A stretch of 7,309 bases of DNA from Clostridia bacterium (GTDB taxonomy: Bacteria > Bacillota_A > Clostridia > Oscillospirales > CAG-272), in contig JAGBSQ010000062.1 in NCBI GenBank assembly GCA_017631775.1, positions 1 through 7,309 on the forward strand, written 5' to 3'. The position numbers were made by a program, and so were the translations under genes. The number at the start of each line of letters is the position of its first letter. Within the stretch, counting starts at the first letter, position 1. The notes beneath the pieces are model-generated. The model made no database searches. It saw only the letters and a list, made by a program, of their open reading frames with translations, and was not told where the DNA came from. Positions 5,178-7,309 of this stretch are shown piece by piece.

Positions 5178-6968
5178 ATTGAAAGAAAAGAAAACGGCGA
5201 GATACTCTATACCTATCTCGACGAACATTTCGAGCCGCGCGAAAATCTTTCGCCCTACAGTCTCAAAGACAAATGGCGCGTAGTTCCTGTCGGTACTGCA
5301 GAATACACATCCAATATGCTTAGCAGTCTTGGCGGGCACCCTGAGGATATTACCCTCTCGCCAAATCTTGTGGGATGGTACAAGATCTATTTGCACGCCC
5401 CCGGATATAGCGTTTTGCACCTAAAGCTTTCAAGCGACCCCGCATTTTGGGTGGCGTGTGCCACTACGCGAGACGGTTGTAATATGGAAGAATTTTTGTG
5501 GCGTTGCGCCGATATGACCGGCGACTCGCGGACCTTGACGCGCAAGCTTGATGCCGCCAACTACCACACCTTGCTATCGGCTATTCGGTTTGTTCCCATG
5601 AGCGAGGACGAGCTTGCAACATATCTTCGCGAAGAAGCGCGCACCGATACAAAGCGCATTTACGCCACCGACGATATGCACAACCGCCTCTATTATACAC
5701 ATCCGCGCACGCTGGACGATTGGCGCTCCGTGGCCTTCAATTATATGCACTCTGACGTAGAGTGGCTTTCGATTGAGCAAATTCGCAATTTTGTCTCTTG
5801 CCGTCTGCCCACCAATGACACGGCAAACTTCTGCTTCCCCCGTGAGGGTGACCGCAACGTGCAGGAGCAATATCCCCTCTTTGATTATAACGAGGTGCTG
5901 AAGACGGTTGTGGATCAAGGTCACCGCCAAGGGCTTAAAATGAGCGTATCTATTCGTATGGGCGCGTGGGGACTTACCTACCCCTATGACCAATACTATT
6001 TTGATTGCGATTTTATGCAAGAGAACCCGCAATGGCGCACCTATGACCGCAACGGCGACGAGATCTCGGCAATGTCCTACGCCTACCCCGAAGTGCGAAA
6101 GTTTATGGTGGACGAGCTTTTGAACATGGCGCGCTCGGGTTGCGATGCCGTCACGCTCATTTGGCACCGCGGCATTCCCTACGTGCTTTTCGAAAAGCCT
6201 GTGGCAAACCGTTTCTTTGAGTTGTACGGTGAATATCCTTACGAGCTGCCGCTTGACGATCCGCGCCTCAACGCCCTGCATTGTGAAATCATGACCGGCC
6301 TTATACGCGAGATGCGCACCGCGCTCGATGCCGAATTCGGCAAGGGCAAAATTGGTCTGCACGTCCGCACACTCTACTCTCCCTATGATACCAAATATGT
6401 TGGTCTTGATGTAGAACAATGGGCAAAAGAAGGCTTGATTGATGCCATTATCTCCTACCCAGTACGCTTTCACGAAATGCTGCCGGATGAGGTTTGGAAG
6501 GACGCGGCACACACGCGCATCGACCTTGAAAAATACACCAAATTTGTACGTACCAAACGCGGTGCGACCATTCACCCGGGAGATTGCGAACTGTTACCGC
6601 CTATTAAAAACTCGCGCGGAGAGCTTTGCGGCCCCGACGGTCAAGCCGAGCACGTTGCCGATTGGATGGCACTTGAGAAGGAATACGGTGTTAAGGTCTA
6701 TTTTGAAATTATGCCGCGACAGCTCCCGAACGAGGAGTTTAAGCGTCGCGCGCTTGACTTATACAACTGCGGCGCCGAGCGAATCGCCCTTTGGGATACC
6801 TGCTGCCGCGCAGAACCACGCGCTATGTGGGCAGCGGCCGGCAGACTTGGTCACAAAGAGGAGCTTGCAGATATGAACGTTGGTGAAGGTGAATATTATC
6901 ACTGCTTCCGCATTTACCGTACAGCAAACTCCGATTTTAGCAGATACGAGCCTTTTTGGGGCGGTTGA
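5175..6968 (+). CDS. Uncharacterised glycosyl-hydrolase-like TIM-barrel protein
   Basis: This 597-residue protein probably acts on carbohydrate. Residues about 1-150 look like a beta-rich N-terminal domain (NLVGWYKIYLHAPGYSVLHLKL). Residues about 185-560 look like a (beta/alpha)8 barrel of the glycosyl-hydrolase-like groups often annotated 'family 10 glycosylhydrolase' or GHL. Signatures are an early strand/helix LFDYNEVLKTVVDQGHRQGLKMSVSIRMG-type segment (235-263), a DCDFMQENPQWRTYDRNGDE segment (277-296), AYPEVRKFMVDEL (303-315), CDAVTLIWHRGIPYVLFEK (323-341), VKVYFEIMPRQ (506-516) and RIALWDTC (536-543). Candidate catalytic acids are D324, E340, D423 or E511, but I cannot assign them. No signal peptide or membrane helix is seen. 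The gene is coupled to the sialidase-like gene, suggesting that the two enzymes process the same imported oligosaccharide. It ends in a strong terminator. The fold assignment is moderately sure, the function unknown. Confidence 0.72.
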   Translation: MIERKENGEILYTYLDEHFEPRENLSPYSLKDKWRVVPVGTAEYTSNMLSSLGGHPEDITLSPNLVGWYKIYLHAPGYSVLHLKLSSDPAFWVACATTRDGCNMEEFLWRCADMTGDSRTLTRKLDAANYHTLLSAIRFVPMSEDELATYLREEARTDTKRIYATDDMHNRLYYTHPRTLDDWRSVAFNYMHSDVEWLSIEQIRNFVSCRLPTNDTANFCFPREGDRNVQEQYPLFDYNEVLKTVVDQGHRQGLKMSVSIRMGAWGLTYPYDQYYFDCDFMQENPQWRTYDRNGDEISAMSYAYPEVRKFMVDELLNMARSGCDAVTLIWHRGIPYVLFEKPVANRFFELYGEYPYELPLDDPRLNALHCEIMTGLIREMRTALDAEFGKGKIGLHVRTLYSPYDTKYVGLDVEQWAKEGLIDAIISYPVRFHEMLPDEVWKDAAHTRIDLEKYTKFVRTKRGATIHPGDCELLPPIKNSRGELCGPDGQAEHVADWMALEKEYGVKVYFEIMPRQLPNEEFKRRALDLYNCGAERIALWDTCCRAEPRAMWAAAGRLGHKEELADMNVGEGEYYHCFRIYRTANSDFSRYEPFWGG

Positions 6969-6973
6969 TAAAG

Positions 6974-7007
6974 AAAAAGAAGGACAGAAAAATCTGTCCT
7001 TCTTTTT
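6974..7007. terminator. Bidirectional terminator between convergent genes
   Basis: A perfect 15-bp stem (6974-6988 with 6993-7007), AAAAAGAAGGACAGA against its complement, has an AAAA loop and a T-run on both strands. It begins 6 bases after the TGA of the operon's last gene. Its right arm touches the stop codon of the minus-strand gene ending at 7007, so it serves both. Confidence 0.92.
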
Positions 7008-7309
7008 TAACCTCTGAGATATTCCTTCATTTCCTCAATGGTCTTTTCTTCGTAGGCGCAAACGTCGCGCGCGAGGCGCATAGCACTCTCGCTAACAGAG
7101 GTGTTCTCGTTCTCGCGAATTTGCTTGAGCATATCATTGACGCCCATGGTAGCGCCCTCTACCATCATTTCTGCGATGTGTGTGGAGGTGGAATCCATCA
7201 TGGTGTTCATCATGGTTCCCCACGTGGAGGCGAGCTTGGTGACGGTGCTCTCATCCTCGGGCTTCACTCCCTCATCGGCAAGGAGCTTTGCCGCGCGCGA
7301 GGAATACGC
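7007..7309 (-). CDS. Small helical protein, perhaps ferritin-like (partial, runs off right edge)
   Basis: The reading frame is open from the right edge to a TAA at 7007-7009, giving the last 100 residues. The N-terminus lies outside, and an internal GTG at 7267 is not a convincing start because coding continues upstream (AYSSRAAKLLADEGVKPEDES). The sequence is all-helical and methionine-rich (WGTMMNTMMDST), with HIAEMMVEGATMGVNDM and a final amphipathic helix AYEEKTIEEMKEYL. This resembles the second half of small four-helix, ferritin-like proteins of the DUF2383 type found in Clostridia, but I am not certain. It is convergent with the glycosidase operon and shares its terminator. There is no evidence of a functional link to the sugar genes. 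Confidence 0.7.
   Translation of the reverse strand, partial: AYSSRAAKLLADEGVKPEDESTVTKLASTWGTMMNTMMDSTSTHIAEMMVEGATMGVNDMLKQIRENENTSVSESAMRLARDVCAYEEKTIEEMKEYLRG

Noticed and set aside
5574..6575. 333-residue minus-strand open frame
   Set aside because: It is antisense to the GH-like barrel gene, has no family resemblance and reflects the codon bias of the real gene.
6439..6876. 145-residue plus-strand frame
   Set aside because: It is out of frame within the barrel gene, with no motif and no ribosome binding site.

Overview
The window looks like a chromosomal segment of a Gram-positive Clostridia-type bacterium, probably a gut or other anaerobic member of the Firmicutes. I infer this from strong AGGAGG-type ribosome binding sites, near-consensus TTGACA-17-TATAAT promoters, compact intergenic gaps with hairpin/T-run terminators, and the protein types. 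No species can be named from the sequence alone.

Left part (1 to about 2060) is visibly AT-rich and unlike the rest. It holds the tail of an unidentified plus-strand gene, a bidirectional terminator, and a minus-strand gene for a protein with six zinc-binding treble-clef modules. These are arranged three before and three after a predicted PD-(D/E)XK (Vsr/DUF559-like) nuclease domain. The gene has its own near-consensus promoter. Behind it lie a short stretch resembling part of a tRNA and a compact double-hairpin element.

Middle (2087-2300): a tRNA-Leu(UAG) gene on the minus strand with a perfect consensus promoter and its own terminator, then another terminator hairpin. The T-arm part of this tRNA is partly duplicated at 1965-1986. 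With the shift in base composition, this suggests that the AT-rich left part is, or borders, an element integrated at the tRNA gene.

Right part (2347-6968) is a carbohydrate-degradation locus built around a divergent promoter region (about 3871-4039). Leftward is a glycoside hydrolase resembling GH79 (heparanase / beta-glucuronidase type). Rightward is a two-gene operon: a sialidase-superfamily beta-propeller protein with five Asp-box motifs, then, after a single base, a 597-residue uncharacterised glycosyl-hydrolase-like TIM-barrel protein. None of the three has a visible signal peptide, so they probably act in the cytoplasm on imported oligosaccharides. The likely substrate is an acidic glycan containing uronic acid or a sialic-acid-like sugar, but this is inference. 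The operon ends in a strong bidirectional terminator shared with a convergent, partial gene for a small helical, perhaps ferritin-like, protein that runs off the right edge.

The features most worth following up are the 3+nuclease+3 treble-clef protein beside a tRNA-linked boundary, and the three-enzyme intracellular glycan locus with an undescribed GH-like member.
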